A model generated the notes under the pieces. The model did not search any database, had not been told where the DNA came from, and saw nothing but the letters and a program-made list of their open reading frames with translations. Position numbers and translations under genes: made by a program. This document shows positions 1 to 8,543 of a DNA stretch of 64,000 nucleotides, piece after piece. The DNA lies in assembly GCF_013170845.1 (NCBI RefSeq), contig NZ_CP033367.1, positions 992,001 through 1,056,000 of the forward strand, written 5' to 3'. Numbering within the stretch: the first letter of the stretch is position 1; every line of letters begins with the position of its first letter. The DNA comes from Mesorhizobium loti R88b (GTDB taxonomy: Bacteria; Pseudomonadota; Alphaproteobacteria; Rhizobiales; Rhizobiaceae).

Positions 1-1150
1 CGGCGCGCTCGTCCTCAGGCAAGGTATCGGCCTGGCGCAAGGCAACCTCGTAGTAGCCGGCGGCGTCGCGATGGGCGCCGACACGGGAGGCCTCACGTGC
101 GGCGACCGGTGCGAACGCGCGTACCGCCTCGAAATTGTGCGCTTCCACAGCATGGTGGACGAGGCGCGCGGTGGCGACACTGCTATTCTCAAGCAGTGCC
201 GACAGCGCACGCTGGTTGAACAGTCTCCTGGAACTCGTCGTCAGCATCATTTCGATGGCGCGGCGTGCTATCTCGTGCCGGAAAGCGTAGCCGTCGCCCA
301 GATCGTCCAGCAGCCCATTCGACACACATTCCGCGAGTTGTCCGGCCGCGGCCACGCCGCACAGGCCCTGCAAGGCCCAGGCGTCGGCGCGCCTGGGAAA
401 CACCGATACCGCATCGAGCATCGAGCGGGCGCCGGCCGACAGCCGCTCGGCCCGTGCAACGACGGCGTCGCGCACACTGGCAGGTGGCGTCATCTCATTA
501 TCGGTGCACAATAGCTCGGTGACGAAGAAGGCGTTGCCGGCCGTCGCCCGGTAGATGGCATCGCCATCGCGGCCGGCGGCAATGGCGAGCGAGAGCACCG
601 CGGCTTCGCTCAGCAGCGGCACATCGATCCGCATGATATTGCCGGCGGGAATTTCGCCGAGCGCGCGGCGCACCCGCATCTGCCCTTCGCTGCGGTCGGT
701 GCGCGCCGTCAGAACGAGCAGGATGTGGGTGTTGGCGATGCGACGGCCGAGAAAGCGGACGAAGTCGAGCGTCGCGTCATCGGCCCAGTGCAGGTCCTCG
801 ATGAGCAGAAGCGTTGGCTGCGTCCTTGCCTCGAAGACTTCGAGCGCGTCGGAAAACAACGGCAGCCTCTGTCCCTGCCTTGCATCGATCGCCTGCTGCA
901 TCGCCCATTGCGCCTCGCGGGCGAGATCGTAGAGCGGCCCGAGCGGGTCGGGGATCGAGAGATCCTCGCAGGCGCTGCGCAGAATGCGCGCGTCGTGACC
1001 GGCCGCGCCGACAAAAGCCTCGACAAGCGTCGACTTGCCGGCCCCAGCCTCGCCCGACAGCGCCGCGACGCGCCCGCGCCCGCGGCTGGCTTCCGCCAAA
1101 AGTTCGTCCAGTTGCGCCAACTGCGCCTGCCGTTCCAGAAGCATCGTCAT
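1..1150 (-). CDS. LuxR-family regulator with N-terminal AAA ATPase domain (partial)
   Basis: The reading frame runs off the left edge of the window, so only about 383 N-terminal residues are present. Residues 33-41 (GEAGAGKST) are a Walker A loop and residues near 113-124 (LLLIEDLHWADD) a Walker B strand with the HWAD signature of the AAA_16 domain found in large ATP-binding LuxR regulators of the MalT type. After the ATPase come helical segments typical of the linking region. The expected C-terminal LuxR helix-turn-helix lies outside the window, so the family call rests on the ATPase part; an adenylate-cyclase-type protein with the same AAA domain is the main alternative. The start at 1150 gives M-T-M-L-L-E-R-Q. 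The ligand is unknown. Confidence 0.75.
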   Translation of the reverse strand, partial: MTMLLERQAQLAQLDELLAEASRGRGRVAALSGEAGAGKSTLVEAFVGAAGHDARILRSACEDLSIPDPLGPLYDLAREAQWAMQQAIDARQGQRLPLFSDALEVFEARTQPTLLLIEDLHWADDATLDFVRFLGRRIANTHILLVLTARTDRSEGQMRVRRALGEIPAGNIMRIDVPLLSEAAVLSLAIAAGRDGDAIYRATAGNAFFVTELLCTDNEMTPPASVRDAVVARAERLSAGARSMLDAVSVFPRRADAWALQGLCGVAAAGQLAECVSNGLLDDLGDGYAFRHEIARRAIEMMLTTSSRRLFNQRALSALLENSSVATARLVHHAVEAHNFEAVRAFAPVAAREASRVGAHRDAAGYYEVALRQADTLPEDERA

Positions 1151-1388
1151 CGCTCAAATGGGGTCGGTTTCACCGCTGCGCTGGACATCCGCCACGACTG
1201 TCCACGGCGCTTGCCCGGAAATGTGACCCTCCACACATTCCGGTGCCATTCTCCACATAACGACGCCAACATAGGGAATCTTCCACACAAAATATAGGGA
1301 AAGGTTCCGATGTGCGCCCTTCGCGAGCGTGATCAATGTCCAGCCGCGCTCAAATCGAGCGTGAATCAACACAAAAGGGAAACCCGAT

Positions 1389-1661
1389 ATGCCTCGCTAT
1401 GTAGTTGAACGCACATTTCCAAATGGCCTCAGCGTACCAATGAACGATGCCGGCGCCGATGCGCTGGGCGGCGTCATCATGCGCAACGCCGAAAAAGGCG
1501 TAACCTGGGTGCAGTCCTTCGTCTCGCCCGACAAGAAGCAGAGCTTCTGCATCTATGATGCGCCGTCGCCCGAGGCGATCCGCAGCACGGCGCAGAAGAA
1601 TTCGCTGCCTGTCGACAAGATCACGGAGGTGCGGGTCCTTGACCCTTACTTTTACCGTTGA
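1389..1661 (+). CDS. DUF4242 domain protein (SCO4226-like small ferredoxin-fold protein)
   Basis: A 90-residue protein that covers the whole DUF4242 domain: it starts MPRYVVERTFP, has a central GVTWVQSFVSPDKKQSFCIY segment and ends KITEVRVLDPYFYR. Members are small cytoplasmic alpha/beta proteins; one Streptomyces member (SCO4226) binds nickel, but no metal-site claim can be made from sequence alone here. An A/G-rich stretch (AAAAGGGAAA) lies about 10 bases before the ATG. It is divergent from the ATPase regulator at 1-1150, which may control it; that is inference from position only. Confidence 0.85.
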   Translation: MPRYVVERTFPNGLSVPMNDAGADALGGVIMRNAEKGVTWVQSFVSPDKKQSFCIYDAPSPEAIRSTAQKNSLPVDKITEVRVLDPYFYR

Positions 1662-1704
1662 TCCCGACAATGACCATGCAACTGCCCTTCGCAGCGGTGG
1701 CGGC

Positions 1705-1929
1705 TTGCCTGATATCTCGCTCCGCGAGGTGTTGGCGGGTTCGAGACCAGTCGGACGAGGCCCGCTACTGGGCCGGATTCTCCGGCGGCTTGCCTCGCTG
1801 CTGTTCGCACCATTGCGCTCGAGCCGGCGCCGGTTGCCTCCGCAGGACGATTATCTGAGACGCGATATCGGCCTGCCGGAGCTTGAGGAGCTGCCGCAAT
1901 ACTGGGACTTCACCCGGTCAAACCACTGA
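1705..1929 (+). CDS. small DUF1127-like protein
   Basis: The C-terminal half reads RRRLPPQDDYLRRDIGLPE, close to the DUF1127 (YjiS) signature in which an arginine-rich helix is followed by RDIGL. Rhizobial members are small, abundant, arginine-rich proteins implicated in RNA and phosphate or stress physiology. The start is uncertain. No ATG is in frame after the DUF4242 stop; TTG at 1705 gives 74 residues and GTG at 1729 gives 66. An ATG at 1670 opens a plausible N-terminus (MTMQLPF) but in another frame, so a small frameshift is possible. It lies immediately downstream of the DUF4242 gene in the same direction. Confidence 0.5.
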   Translation: MPDISLREVLAGSRPVGRGPLLGRILRRLASLLFAPLRSSRRRLPPQDDYLRRDIGLPELEELPQYWDFTRSNH

Positions 1930-2000
1930 CACGCGCAGCCATCCGACGTCGCTGCGGGAGCGGCTGCTCCCGCGCGCGCCTTCAACAACGAGGAGAGAAA

Positions 2001-2507
2001 ATGAACATCCATCTGTGGACCAGACACCTCATCAACCTGTCGATCCTGTCGATCGCGGCCACGGCGGCGAATGCCCATGATACGGGCACGCTGGATGAGA
2101 AAGTGCGGGCGGCCGACAGCCGTTTCGAGAATGTGGCGATGGCGACCGCCGAAGGCTACGCGCCAATCCCTTGCGCAAGCGGCATCACAGGGGGCGCCAT
2201 GGGCATCCACTATGTCAATGCGGCCTATTTGAAGGACGATGCGGTCGATCTCGCCAAGCCGGAAGCGGTGATGTACGAGCCGATGGCGGACGGCAAGCTG
2301 AAGCTTGTGGCAGTCGAGTACATCACCTCGAAAGGTCCGGCCTCGCTGGAGGGGCAGCTGTTCAACTTCAACAGCGCGCCCAACCGCTATGGCCTGGGGG
2401 CCTTCTATGAGCTGCATGTCTGGGCCTGGAAGAAGAACCCGACCGGCACCTTCGCCGACATGAACCCTGATGTGTCGTGCGACGCGATGAAGGCCGACGG
2501 CATGTAG
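2001..2507 (+). CDS. secreted hypothetical protein
   Basis: The 168-residue product begins with a clear Sec signal peptide (positive MNIHLWTRH, hydrophobic LINLSILSIAATAANA, likely cleavage before HDTGT). The mature part has two spaced cysteines (in IPCASG and VSCDAM), a stretch MGIHYVN and a run FYELHVWAWKKNPTGTFADMNP. The composition and the HVWAWKxNPxGxFxDMNPxVSC ending look like a family of rhizobial periplasmic hypotheticals; I cannot name a function. A good ribosome site (GAGGAGAG) precedes the ATG by about six bases. It stands alone between the DUF1127-like gene and the convergent msrA. Confidence 0.75.
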   Translation: MNIHLWTRHLINLSILSIAATAANAHDTGTLDEKVRAADSRFENVAMATAEGYAPIPCASGITGGAMGIHYVNAAYLKDDAVDLAKPEAVMYEPMADGKLKLVAVEYITSKGPASLEGQLFNFNSAPNRYGLGAFYELHVWAWKKNPTGTFADMNPDVSCDAMKADGM

Positions 2508-2581
2508 CCGGCCTTCGCCCCGGGACTGGCCGGCATCCATAGCCCATCCCAGGCGGGGGCGGGCGGATGTCGGCAGGTCCC

Positions 2582-2598
2582 GGGGGTCACTCACCCCC
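2582..2598. terminator. possible hairpin between convergent genes
   Basis: GGGGGT-CACTC-ACCCCC forms a short perfect stem between the convergent 2001-2507 gene and msrA. It has no U-tract on either side, so termination here is a weak inference. Confidence 0.3.
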
Positions 2599-2615
2599 CA
2601 GCGAGCCGCGAAAGA

Positions 2616-3344
2616 TCAATTGCTCGCCGACAGCACCAGCACCGGCTTCTCGCTGTACAGCGCCGGAAACAGCTGCTTCAGGTTCGCCACCTTGGGCAGG
2701 TCGTTGTAGACGATGTAGGGATAGGTCGGGTTCAGCGTCAGGAAGTCCTGGTGATAGTTCTCGGCCGGATAGAAGGTCTTGCCGGTTTCGATCGTGGTGA
2801 CGATCGGCGCGCCAAACAGCTTGGTCTTGTCGAGCTGGCCGATATAGCTCTGCGCAATCTTTGCCTGCGCATCGTTTTCGGCAAAGACCGTCGAGCGGTA
2901 CTGGGTGCCGGAGTCCGGTCCCTGGTAGTTCAGCTGCGTCGGATTGTGGGCGACCGAGAAATAGACCTGCAGCAACTGGCCATAGGTCACCTTTGACGGG
3001 TCGTAGGTGATCTCGACGGATTCGGCATGGCCGGTGCGGCCGGTGCCGACAACCTCATAGACGGCGTTTTCAGCGCTGCCGCCGGTGTAGCCGGAGACGG
3101 CCTTGCTGACGCCCTTGACGTGCTGGAACACGCCCTGCACGCCCCAGAAGCAGCCGCCGGCGAAGATTGCCTTTTCGCTGCCGCTGACGGCCTTTTCATC
3201 CATTGCCGGCGGCGGGATGACCACCGCGTCTTCGGCTGAGCGCGCCGGGGTCTGCCAGAAGGCGGCCGCCGCCACCGCTGCAAAACCGAGCACGGCCAGC
3301 GCGCCGCGGGTAAAGAACGGCCGTGTCTTTTCGATACCGGTCAT
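2616..3344 (-). CDS. msrA: peptide-methionine (S)-S-oxide reductase MsrA, exported form
   Basis: MsrA reduces methionine-S-sulfoxide in damaged proteins. The catalytic motif GCFWG is at residues 64-68 with Cys65 as nucleophile, followed by the family features YTGG, GHAESVEITYDP and HNPTQLNYQGPDSGTQYRS, so the enzyme looks complete. The ATG at 3344 is chosen because AGGAG lies eight bases upstream; this gives 242 residues. Residues 8-36 are a hydrophobic export signal ending near PARSAED, so repair probably takes place in the periplasm. No MsrB domain is fused and no msrB gene is adjacent. Confidence 0.93.
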   Translation of the reverse strand: MTGIEKTRPFFTRGALAVLGFAAVAAAAFWQTPARSAEDAVVIPPPAMDEKAVSGSEKAIFAGGCFWGVQGVFQHVKGVSKAVSGYTGGSAENAVYEVVGTGRTGHAESVEITYDPSKVTYGQLLQVYFSVAHNPTQLNYQGPDSGTQYRSTVFAENDAQAKIAQSYIGQLDKTKLFGAPIVTTIETGKTFYPAENYHQDFLTLNPTYPYIVYNDLPKVANLKQLFPALYSEKPVLVLSASN

Positions 3345-3457
3345 GTTCTGATCTCCTGTTGTTGTTCCAATATATACGACGCGAGCCGAGAAACAGTTCT
3401 CAATTTGCCGTGCGGCGCTCCCCCTCATCCGGCTGGGTGAGGGGGAGCCTGCCTGGC

Positions 3458-3781
3458 TTACTGCGCCGGCTTCATCGCATCCGCCGCCGGCTTCATCGCG
3501 TCGGCGGCAGGCTTCATCGCGTCAGCCGCCGGTTTCATCGCATCAGCGGCAGGCTTCATCGCATTGGCGGCTGGCTTCATGGCGTTGGTGGCCATCGGGT
3601 CCGCCGGCTTCATCGCATCGGTTGCCGGTTTCATGGCATCAGCCGCGGGCTTCATCGCGTTGGCGGCTGGTTTCATGGCGTTGGTGGCGTCGTCGGCGCG
3701 GGCGATGCCACCGGCCAGCAGCGCCGTCGAGCACAGAGCAAGGGCAAGTGCGGGCAGCGTCAGGCGGGAAAGAATGGTCAT
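3458..3781 (-). CDS. secreted low-complexity protein with MKPAADA repeats
   Basis: A 107-residue protein: signal peptide of about 29 residues (LTLPALALALCSTALLAGGIARA) and then almost only tandem heptads of the form A-M-K-P-A-A-D/N. About eleven MKP units are visible, interrupted once by DPMATN. It resembles the small bacterial proteins annotated as pentapeptide MXKDX repeat proteins, although the unit here is longer. Regular methionine and lysine spacing suggests an extended or helical periplasmic peptide, possibly binding metals; that is speculation. The DNA repeats number more than ten, so the locus is prone to length change. Its ATG at 3781 follows an AGGAGAC site. Confidence 0.7.
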   Translation of the reverse strand: MTILSRLTLPALALALCSTALLAGGIARADDATNAMKPAANAMKPAADAMKPATDAMKPADPMATNAMKPAANAMKPAADAMKPAADAMKPAADAMKPAADAMKPAQ

Positions 3782-3900
3782 GGTCGTCTCCTTTGGGTTT
3801 GGTCGTTGGGGGTTGGTCGTTGGGGGTGACGGCTCATGCCGTCGGTATTTCGCGGCGCCGCTCGTGCGGCGTTGCGCAAATTCTTGTTGAAGCGAGTTTT

Positions 3901-4599
3901 CTAGTTCGTCGCTGCGGCGAGGATCGCCCCGCCGCCCGGCGATTGCACCAGCACGGCTGTGGTGAGGCCGCTGGGCGCGGCGGGCAGCGCATAGGCGGTG
4001 GCGTCGCCGGTCCAGCTGCCGAGTTTTGTCAGCCCATGCACGACGTTGGCATGCGGCAATGTGCGGCCGGTGTTTTCGCCGCGCGCCACCGGCACCTGCA
4101 CGACGCCCTTGGCATAGCGCACCAGCCAGACATCGGCCTTGCCGCCGGGTGCCGCGCCGGCGCCGATCGAGACCTTGCCGTCGCCAAGCGACAGCGAAGG
4201 ACCGCCGGTCTTGGCCGTCGCCGCGATCAGATGCTCGATTTCGCCCGGTGCGGCGCCGACGACATCGGCATGGCCGTTGACCACGACCTGCGGGGTGAAC
4301 GGCCCGTCATGGCCGAGCGGCGGCTCATAAGACACCTGGCGCTGGGTGAACTCCTGTTTGCCGAACGTGTCCCTCCAGCCGAGATAGTCCCAGTAGGTGA
4401 CGTTGAAGGACAGCGCCAGCACGCCGGGCTGGTCCTTGACCTTGATGAGATTGGCGTTGGCCGGCGGGCAGGACGAGCAGCCCTGGCTGGTGAACAGCTC
4501 GACCACGCTGAGCGGCTGGGCGGCGGCGGCATTGAGGGAGGCCGCGAGCGCGAGGGCTCCCAGGCCGGACAATGCGATCAGCTTGCTGCGTTTGGACAT
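3901..4599 (-). CDS. DUF1223 thioredoxin-fold secreted protein
   Basis: The 232-residue protein has a signal peptide (cleavage near AAAAQPL), then VVELFTSQGCSSCPPAN with a CxxC pair at Cys41 and Cys44, and the DUF1223 landmarks NVTYWDYLGWRDTF, FTQRQ and PFTPQVVVNG. The fold is thioredoxin-like and the protein is periplasmic or lipid-anchored; a dithiol redox role is likely from the CSSC motif but the substrate is not known. It follows msrA and the MKP-repeat gene on the same strand, with a gap of about 120 bp, so a periplasmic redox cluster is possible. Confidence 0.88.
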   Translation of the reverse strand: MSKRSKLIALSGLGALALAASLNAAAAQPLSVVELFTSQGCSSCPPANANLIKVKDQPGVLALSFNVTYWDYLGWRDTFGKQEFTQRQVSYEPPLGHDGPFTPQVVVNGHADVVGAAPGEIEHLIAATAKTGGPSLSLGDGKVSIGAGAAPGGKADVWLVRYAKGVVQVPVARGENTGRTLPHANVVHGLTKLGSWTGDATAYALPAAPSGLTTAVLVQSPGGGAILAAATN

Positions 4600-4708
4600 T
4601 GGCTGGCTCCCGTGGGTGACGGCGCCGATATGCGCCGCTCATGTCCCCACTTCGTTGCCGCCACGGGCTTCGTTACAGCGCTCACCGGTTTGTGATCGGA
4701 GCGCACTT

Positions 4709-4855
4709 CCCTTCTCCCCCTGAGGGAGAAGGTGTCGCCGAAGGCGACGGATGAGGGGTGTTCCAGGGAACACCAACGCCGCACTCCGCTGGAGCACCCC
4801 TCATCCGTCTCGCCGCTGCGCGGCGATCCACCTTCTCCCGCAGGGGGAGAAGGAA
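4709..4855. repeat. large inverted intergenic repeat (RIME-like)
   Basis: The outer arms CCTTCTCCC...GGGAGAAGG and the inner arms GGATGAGGGGTG...CACCCCTCATCC are inverted, so the whole 147-base element can fold into one long hairpin. Short palindromes of this kind with cores CTTCTCCC and CCCTCATCC recur between genes in this window (20203-20262, 13186-13368) and are typical of rhizobial intergenic elements. Confidence 0.7.
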
Positions 4856-4863
4856 GAGCGCTC

Positions 4864-5235
4864 CTATCGCCAAGGCTGCAAACTGGTGTCTCGCACATAG
4901 GCGATGATGGTGTCGCAGACGGCGTCGATGTCTTTCAAGACATCGTCATTCCAGAAACGCAAAACCCGAAAGCCCTTTGCCTCCAACTCGGTCTTGCGGA
5001 TCTGGTCGGTATCCGACGCCGCATGCTGGCTGCCATCGATCTCGATGATCAACCCGGCTTCAGGGCACATGAAATCGGCAATGTATTTTCCGATAGGGGC
5101 CTGGCGCCGGAATTTTATCTGGTCGAGCCTGCGGTCGCGTAGCTCTTGCCAGAGCTTGCCTTCCGCTTCCGTCATGTCGCGCCGGAGCGAACGAGCAAAT
5201 TTGCGCTTGGCGGAGGTGACGGGTTGATGCGGCAT
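4864..5235 (-). CDS. DUF559 domain protein (Vsr-like endonuclease fold)
   Basis: The 123-residue protein shows the DUF559 pattern: N-terminal ARSLRRDMTEAEGKLWQELR, FRRQAPIGKYIADFMCPEAGLIIEIDGSQH in the centre and KGFRVLRFWNDDVL at the end. Asp, Glu and Asp-Gly in ADF...IIEIDGSQH match the restriction-endonuclease-like catalytic core shared with Vsr. Such genes are frequent single-gene cargo in rhizobia; no biological role is established. It lies beside a long inverted repeat and no partner methylase is present. Confidence 0.85.
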   Translation of the reverse strand: MPHQPVTSAKRKFARSLRRDMTEAEGKLWQELRDRRLDQIKFRRQAPIGKYIADFMCPEAGLIIEIDGSQHAASDTDQIRKTELEAKGFRVLRFWNDDVLKDIDAVCDTIIAYVRDTSLQPWR

Positions 5236-5267
5236 GGCGTCAGATTAACCAGACGCAGTGCGTGATC

Positions 5268-5363
5268 CAATACCTCTCGTTCGTCTCGGCGCTGCGCGGC
5301 GATCACCGCCAGGGGCGAGTCACTGGCCTCGCCCGCCCTTCGGCCACCCTCGTGGGGGAGATC
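5268..5363. repeat. degenerate copy of the RIME-like repeat
   Basis: TCGTCTCGGCGCTGCGCGGC matches the inner part of the element at 4709-4855, followed by GCCCTTCGGCCACCCTCGTGGGGGAGATCGG. It fills the 136-base gap between the DUF559 and TadG-like genes. Confidence 0.45.
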
Positions 5364-5371
5364 GGCTGTCC

Positions 5372-6490
5372 TTACTGCGTCAGCGCTGTGTCCGAGGGCC
5401 GCTTGTTGAAGTCGCACTTGCCGGTGACGTTGTAGAAAAAGTCGGCATTTGCGGACGGAGTCGGCACCGTTGTGCCACCGTCTTCCCAGGCTTGATAGCT
5501 GGTGACGCCACAAGGCACGATGGAGAAGATGTCGACCTTCGTCCCGGTCGCGGTCTCGACCAGTGAGTTCGCGTCCACCCCGCTATAGAGTCGGTTGGAG
5601 GTGCTCGTATCGTCCGATTTGAGGTATTGCGGGTTGCCCGATGGCACGTACATCTGCAGAGCGAGGCCACCCATCTGGCTGACATCGACTGCCGCGCCGG
5701 CGCCGTTGGCCGGATACATGGTGTTGACGCAGGTTGTCGAATATTTCCTGGTGCCACTGGTCTGGAGGATCGCATCGGCGGGCAGACCGGTGAAAGTGGC
5801 CACGATGGCGGTGGTGCAAACTTGCGACTGGACGAGCGTCTTGATGTCTGCGCCACCATTGTTGGTGATCGTATACACGTTCGTGGTGCCGTAGCCCTTC
5901 GGATCCCCGAAGTTGTTATAGGCATACTCGATAGACATCAGCGCTTTGGCCGTCGTCGCTCCAAATTGGGTGCCGTAGAGCGTCATCGTCTTGTTCCACC
6001 AGCCAGACACCTTGGTGATCTTGAAGGTCGCATTGACCAGCGCCGGCGGCTTGCTGACCGCCGACGCGACGGTAACGGGCACGGTGTCGATCCTGGCGAT
6101 CTTCATGAAAATGGTCGGCATGGAGAAACTTGCCGAGGCCTGGCCTGTGGCGGCGGCGGTGGTGGTGCCAGCCACAAAACTGTTCAGCGTCGCAGTGCCC
6201 AGGCCACCATTGGCGACGAAGGAATCCTGCAGCGCCGACTGACGCTGCGCCAGCGTCGAGGTGGTGTCCATGGTGGTGATCGACAGCAGCGCGGCATCCA
6301 GCGCCTGCTGCTGGTTGGACCGGGTTTGGATCGCGCTCGTATAGTCGACCGAGAAGCCGATCGCGGATATAATCGGCACCAGCATGAGAAAGAACAATGG
6401 CACTATCGAGCCGCTGCGCGACTCCATGAACCTGACCGCAATCCCCCGCATTCTCAGCCCTTTCAACGCCATATCCGCCAGAGCTAACAT
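5372..6490 (-). CDS. TadE/TadG family pilus-assembly protein
   Basis: The 372-residue protein starts with a short cytoplasmic part containing RFMESRSGSIVPLFFLMLVP, then a single membrane segment (about residues 29-47) and VDYTSAIQTRSNQQQALDAALLS, the hallmark of TadG-like pseudopilin-related proteins. The rest is a periplasmic domain rich in Thr, Ala and Asn with four cysteines. TadG homologues assist the Flp/Tad pilus, but no other tad gene lies nearby, so this is an orphan copy. It is divergent from lepA. A TGGTTAA element at 6520-6526 (TTAACCA on the coding strand) resembles a CtrA half-site and lies 30 bases upstream of the ATG. Confidence 0.82.
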   Translation of the reverse strand: MLALADMALKGLRMRGIAVRFMESRSGSIVPLFFLMLVPIISAIGFSVDYTSAIQTRSNQQQALDAALLSITTMDTTSTLAQRQSALQDSFVANGGLGTATLNSFVAGTTTAAATGQASASFSMPTIFMKIARIDTVPVTVASAVSKPPALVNATFKITKVSGWWNKTMTLYGTQFGATTAKALMSIEYAYNNFGDPKGYGTTNVYTITNNGGADIKTLVQSQVCTTAIVATFTGLPADAILQTSGTRKYSTTCVNTMYPANGAGAAVDVSQMGGLALQMYVPSGNPQYLKSDDTSTSNRLYSGVDANSLVETATGTKVDIFSIVPCGVTSYQAWEDGGTTVPTPSANADFFYNVTGKCDFNKRPSDTALTQ

Positions 6491-6613
6491 ACGATTCTCA
6501 AATTATGCTCTAATGCACTTGGTTAAATTTTATCGATATTCCCGCAATTCGTCCGAAATGATCGGCACAGGCCGCCGCTTGCCGCAGCTTTCGGCCCCTG
6601 CTAAAGCGCGCGG

Positions 6614-8419
6614 ATGAGCACGCCCCTCGACCACATCCGCAATTTCTCCATCGTCGCCCATATCGACCATGGCAAATCCACGCTTGCCGACCGGCTGATC
6701 CAGTCCACCGGCGGGCTGGAGCTGCGCGACATGAAGGAGCAGGTGCTGGACTCGATGGACATCGAGCGCGAGCGCGGCATCACCATCAAGGCGCAGACGG
6801 TGCGGCTGAAGTACCGCGCCAACAATGGCGAGGACTATATCCTCAACCTGATCGACACGCCCGGCCATGTCGACTTCGCCTATGAAGTGTCGCGTTCGCT
6901 GGCCGCCTGCGAGGGTTCGCTGCTGGTCGTCGACGCGTCCCAGGGTGTCGAGGCGCAGACGCTGGCCAATGTCTACCAGGCGATCGACAACAACCACGAG
7001 ATCGTCGTGGTGCTGAACAAGGTCGACCTGCCGGCCGCCGAGCCCGAGCGCATCCGCGAGCAGGTCGAGGAGGTGATCGGCATCGACGCGTCCAACGCCG
7101 TGCTGATCTCGGCCAAGACCGGGCTTGGCATTCCGGATGTCCTGGAAGCCATCGTCCATCAATTGCCGCCGCCGCGCGAGGGCGATGCGACGGCACCCTT
7201 GAAGGCGATGCTGGTCGACAGCTGGTATGACGCGTATCTGGGCGTCATCGTTCTGGTGCGCGTCATCGACGGCGTTTTGAAGAAGGGCCAGACCATCCGC
7301 ATGATGGGCACCGGCGCCAAGCACCTGGTCGAGCGCACCGGTGTGTTCACGCCGGCCCGCATCAATGTCGACGAGCTCGGCCCCGGCGAGTTCGGCTTCT
7401 TCACCGGCTCGATCAAGGAAGTGGCCGACACACGCGTCGGCGACACCATCACCGAGGACAAGCGCCAGACGGCAAAGGCCCTGCCCGGCTTCAAGCCGGC
7501 GCAGCCGGTGGTGTTCTGCGGCCTGTTCCCGGTCGACGCCGCCGATTTCGAGGATCTGCGCGCCGCCGTCGGCAAACTGCGCCTCAACGACGCTTCTTTC
7601 TCTTATGAGATGGAAACCAGTGCCGCGCTCGGCTTCGGCTATCGCTGCGGCTTCCTTGGCTTGCTGCATCTCGAAATCATCCAGGAGCGGCTGGAGCGCG
7701 AGTTCAACCTCGACCTGATCGCCACCGCGCCCTCCGTCGTCTACCGGCTGCAGCTCAATGACGGCACGGAGAAGGAGCTGCACAACCCGGCCGACATGCC
7801 CGACGTGGTGAAGATCGCGTCGATCGAGGAGCCGTGGATCCGCGCCACCATCCTGACCCCCGACGACTATCTCGGCGGCATCCTGAAACTCTGCCAGGAC
7901 CGGCGCGGCATCCAGGCCGACCTGTCCTATGTCGGCAAGCGCGCCATGCTGACCTACGATCTGCCGCTCAACGAAGTGGTGTTCGATTTCTATGATCGCC
8001 TGAAATCGATCTCCAAGGGCTATGCCTCCTTCGACTACCATCTGACCGACTACAAGGAAGGTGACCTGGTGAAGATGTCGATCCTGGTCAATGAGGAGCC
8101 GGTTGACGCGCTTTCCATGCTGGTGCACCGCACCGCGGCGGAAAAGCGCGGAAGGCAGATGGTCGAGAAGCTGAAGGAGCTGATCCCCAACCATCTGTTC
8201 AAGATCCCGGTCCAGGCCGCCATCGGCGGCAAGGTCATCGCGCGTGAAACCATCTCGGCGCTGCGCAAGGACGTGACCGCCAAATGCTATGGCGGCGACG
8301 TCTCACGCAAACGCAAGCTGCTGGACAAGCAGAAGGAAGGCAAGAAGCGGATGCGGCAGTTCGGCAAGGTCGATATTCCGCAGGAGGCGTTTATCCAGGC
8401 GCTGAAGATGGGGGATTGA
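6614..8419 (+). CDS. lepA: elongation factor 4 (LepA)
   Basis: A full-length 601-residue translational GTPase. The G1 motif AHIDHGKST begins at residue 15, the [10 protein letters not shown] switch-I segment and DTPGHVDF (G3) follow, NKVDLPAA is G4, and the C-terminal domain ends with [28 protein letters not shown], which is specific to LepA and absent from EF-G. EF4 acts on stalled or mistranslocated ribosomes. The start is [18 protein letters not shown]. It is divergent from the TadG-like gene and borders the lower-GC NACHT insertion on its 3' side. Confidence 0.98.
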   Translation: MSTPLDHIRNFSIVAHIDHGKSTLADRLIQSTGGLELRDMKEQVLDSMDIERERGITIKAQTVRLKYRANNGEDYILNLIDTPGHVDFAYEVSRSLAACEGSLLVVDASQGVEAQTLANVYQAIDNNHEIVVVLNKVDLPAAEPERIREQVEEVIGIDASNAVLISAKTGLGIPDVLEAIVHQLPPPREGDATAPLKAMLVDSWYDAYLGVIVLVRVIDGVLKKGQTIRMMGTGAKHLVERTGVFTPARINVDELGPGEFGFFTGSIKEVADTRVGDTITEDKRQTAKALPGFKPAQPVVFCGLFPVDAADFEDLRAAVGKLRLNDASFSYEMETSAALGFGYRCGFLGLLHLEIIQERLEREFNLDLIATAPSVVYRLQLNDGTEKELHNPADMPDVVKIASIEEPWIRATILTPDDYLGGILKLCQDRRGIQADLSYVGKRAMLTYDLPLNEVVFDFYDRLKSISKGYASFDYHLTDYKEGDLVKMSILVNEEPVDALSMLVHRTAAEKRGRQMVEKLKELIPNHLFKIPVQAAIGGKVIARETISALRKDVTAKCYGGDVSRKRKLLDKQKEGKKRMRQFGKVDIPQEAFIQALKMGD

Positions 8420-8450
8420 GAAATGGCTATGCCAACGCCCGGATAGCACT

Positions 8451-8470
8451 ATTAGCCGACATTAGCCGAC
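8451..8470. repeat. tandem 10-base repeat at the edge of the NACHT insertion
   Basis: ATTAGCCGAC occurs twice in exact tandem 31 bases after the lepA stop, at the point where base composition drops. It may mark an insertion scar, but no matching copy was found at the right end near 11450. Confidence 0.3.
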
Positions 8471-8475
8471 ACATA

Positions 8476-8505
8476 TTGATATTGACCTATTCAACAGTCT
8501 ATCGT
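8476..8505 (+). promoter_or_regulatory. possible sigma-70 promoter for the NACHT gene
   Basis: TTGATA (8476-8481) and TATCGT (8500-8505) are 18 bases apart, 38 bases before the ATG at 8544. Match to the -10 consensus is modest. Confidence 0.3.
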
Positions 8506-8543
8506 GCGCAGGGGATTTGCATCTGTACACGACGGGGGCTGGC

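Noticed and set aside
3470..3700. regular direct repeats resembling a CRISPR array
   Set aside because: The period is 21 bases and the repeats encode MKPAADA in frame with no unique spacers; it is a protein repeat.
6530..8194. 554-residue open frame on the minus strand inside lepA
   Set aside because: It is an antisense shadow of the high-GC lepA gene, full of His/Arg/Asp low-information sequence and with no ribosome site or domain.
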